Of a stretch of 6,925 bases of DNA, positions 6,185 through 6,925 are shown one piece after another; within the stretch, counting starts at the first letter, position 1; the number at the start of each line of letters is the position of its first letter. The stretch spans positions 1-6,925 of the forward strand of contig RFKT01000199.1 in NCBI GenBank assembly GCA_003694225.1. Reading direction: 5' to 3'. A program made the position numbers and the translations under genes. Source of the DNA: Candidatus Dadabacteria bacterium. Lineage in GTDB: Bacteria; Bdellovibrionota_C; UBA2361; J135. The notes under the pieces are model-generated. The model made no database searches and was not told the DNA's origin. It saw only the letters and a list, made by a program, of their open reading frames with translations.

Positions 6185-6214
6185 ATTTTACTATTATCTA
6201 CTTCGTAGCTACAA
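6185..6214 (-). promoter_or_regulatory. Candidate sigma-70 promoter for the - strand gene
   Basis: Read on the - strand, TTGTAG (complement of 6209-6214) and TAAAAT (complement of 6185-6190) are 18 bp apart, matching the consensus at 4 and 5 positions. Transcription would begin near 6178, leaving a leader of about 30 nt before the start codon. The region is AT-rich, so chance matches are likely. Confidence 0.35.
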
Positions 6215-6225
6215 ATATAACGAAG
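6201..6225. repeat. Inverted repeat CTTCGT/ACGAAG overlapping the - strand promoter candidate
   Basis: CTTCGT at 6201-6206 is the exact inverse of ACGAAG at 6220-6225, with 13 nt between. An 8-bp perfect palindrome GTAGCTAC lies at 6205-6212 inside it and overlaps the proposed -35 element. The arrangement would suit an operator, but the arms are short. Confidence 0.4.
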
Positions 6226-6408
6226 CTAACGCAAATGTCACCCGCTTAATCTGATCACCTTACGAAAAGTTTCCATTTTGTCTTATATCGGCACTATCTC
6301 TGAATCACTAAACAGTTTGTAATTATAGTAACTTATATCCTAAAAAGGGGAGTTTCTCGGAGAGGGTTAAAATTTACAAAAATGCCGCCATTTATTACCA
6401 ACTTTTAG

Positions 6409-6426
6409 TGATATATCGATATTTCA
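6409..6426. repeat. Imperfect 18-bp palindrome in the divergent intergenic region
   Basis: The core ATATCGATAT (6413-6422) is a perfect 10-bp palindrome. One mismatched pair (6412/6423) separates it from outer TGA (6409-6411) and TCA (6424-6426) arms. Symmetry of this size suits a dimeric transcription factor, and the site sits about 135 bp before the protease start. Confidence 0.45.
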
Positions 6427-6560
6427 GATAGTCGGGAGCGGAGTTAGAAACGGCTCAAACGGTTTTGGTACGCGGCTAGATAAGAGGCGGGGGAAGGTCG
6501 TTTGGGTGAGTATTCCTGGCTAGGTGTTGGTTTTACTTATAGGTGTTGATTAGGGGTTTT

Positions 6561-6925
6561 GTGGGGTTAGAGAAGAAGGTTTCACTAAGAGATTTTATCC
6601 CTGCTATCGTTGGAATCTTTATCTTCTTTGGGATTTCCGACGCTTTCTGTGAGGTTTTAGCAAGGTATGAATGTGTTATAGGAAAGCTTAATGTAAGAGC
6701 CGCAAACAGCTTAAGCTCAATACCCGGAGAGAAGGAAATTGCCAAAAGGGGAGGGGTGGCATTTTCAAAGGTCTCTCTCTTAGGAGCGGCAAATGGAGGT
6801 GATATTATTGCTCCGGCATCAGAAGTAAAGGAGGCTTGTGAAGATTTTGTAAGCTCTTATTCTAACGTATTGTATGTAGAGCCTAACTATCAATATCAAG
6901 CATCTCTTACGCCAGACGACACATA
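6561..6925 (+). CDS. Secreted subtilisin-family (S8) serine protease, N-terminal part only, runs off the window
   Basis: The frame opens after the TAG at 6540-6542 and stays open to the window edge, giving about 121 residues. Residues 1-28 form a signal peptide: EKKVSLR, a hydrophobic core IPAIVGIFIFFG, and SDA before Phe29. The rest reads as an I9-type propeptide ending in SNVLYVEPNYQYQ (VEPNY at about 106-110), followed by SLTPDDT. In thermitase/subtilisin-like precursors, Y-V-E-P-N-Y marks the end of the propeptide and P-N/D-D-x-x-Y the start of the mature enzyme. The catalytic Asp, His and Ser would lie beyond the window, so activity cannot be judged. There is no ATG; GTG at 6561 is preferred because AGGGG (6552-6556) is 4 nt upstream and it gives a normal signal peptide. 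GTG 6543 and TTG 6546 are alternatives. The product would be exported and self-processed. Confidence is high that it is coding and fairly high for the family. Confidence 0.72.
   Translation, partial: MGLEKKVSLRDFIPAIVGIFIFFGISDAFCEVLARYECVIGKLNVRAANSLSSIPGEKEIAKRGGVAFSKVSLLGAANGGDIIAPASEVKEACEDFVSSYSNVLYVEPNYQYQASLTPDDT

Larger units (their letters stand above)
6148..6560. other. 413-bp noncoding region between divergent genes
   Basis: No supported coding frame occupies this stretch. The left third (to about 6250) is AT-rich and holds the - strand promoter candidate and the CTTCGT inverted repeat. The middle (6250-6430) is AT-rich with an imperfect 18-bp palindrome at 6409-6426. The right part (6431-6530) shifts abruptly to G-rich sequence, with a direct repeat of AAACGG (6448-6453, 6457-6462), GGCTAG twice (6474-6479, 6519-6524) and a GGCGGGGG run near 6487-6494. 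This G-rich part would form the leader of the protease mRNA or a small RNA. I cannot match it to a known riboswitch, and hairpins found by eye are only about 4 bp. Confidence 0.6.

Noticed and set aside
6427..6530. Possible c-di-GMP (GEMM) or other riboswitch, or a CRISPR/tracr-like repeat, suggested by GTTAGAAAC and AAACGG words.
   Set aside because: The conserved GEMM cores are absent, the repeats are only 6 nt with no regular spacing, and hairpins found by eye are about 4 bp.
6533..6745. 70-codon - strand reading frame at the right end.
   Set aside because: It lies over the signal peptide and propeptide of the S8 protease, which has recognisable motifs on the + strand.

Overview
The window is about 43% GC by eye and densely packed with ordinary bacterial genes. 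It looks like chromosomal DNA from a bacterium with a cell envelope that receives Sec-exported proteins. It uses the MEP isoprenoid pathway and many AGA/AGG arginine codons. The IspH fragment is of the long type best known from cyanobacteria and plants, but nothing else here is cyanobacterial. I cannot name the taxon; a little-studied or uncultured Gram-negative lineage is plausible but is inference.

Left part (1-3848, + strand) is a compact, probably co-transcribed block. It holds the 3' part of ispH, a PfkB-family sugar/nucleoside kinase of adenosine-kinase type starting 8 nt later, a FapA/DUF342 polymer-type protein starting 29 nt later, and a two-CBS-domain protein 44 nt after that. The linkage is by spacing and strand. 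The functions do not form an obvious single pathway: isoprenoid precursor synthesis, nucleoside/sugar phosphorylation, a beta-solenoid scaffold, and an adenine-nucleotide-sensing module.

Middle part (3849-5638, + strand) holds two single-gene units encoding envelope proteins. The first (4008-4421) is a small secreted, mostly helical protein with one cysteine near each end of the mature chain. It has a very strong ribosome binding site and is followed by a textbook intrinsic terminator (4447-4475). The second (4601-5638) is a bitopic inner-membrane protein with a short cytoplasmic tail, a charged linker and a C-terminal beta-rich, Ig-like region. A candidate sigma-70 promoter and a T-rich 14-bp tandem repeat precede it.

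Right part (5639-6925): a 140-residue unknown protein on the - strand (5725-6147), acidic at its N-terminus and very basic at its C-terminus, converges on the membrane-protein gene. After a 413-bp divergent noncoding region with several small palindromes comes the start of a secreted subtilisin-family (S8) protease. It begins at a non-ATG codon and runs off the window after its signal peptide and I9-type propeptide.

I found no rRNA, tRNA, CRISPR array, insertion sequence or known riboswitch. No defence or mobile system is evident. The most unusual items are the three unrecognised envelope or charge-patterned proteins and the divergent intergenic region.
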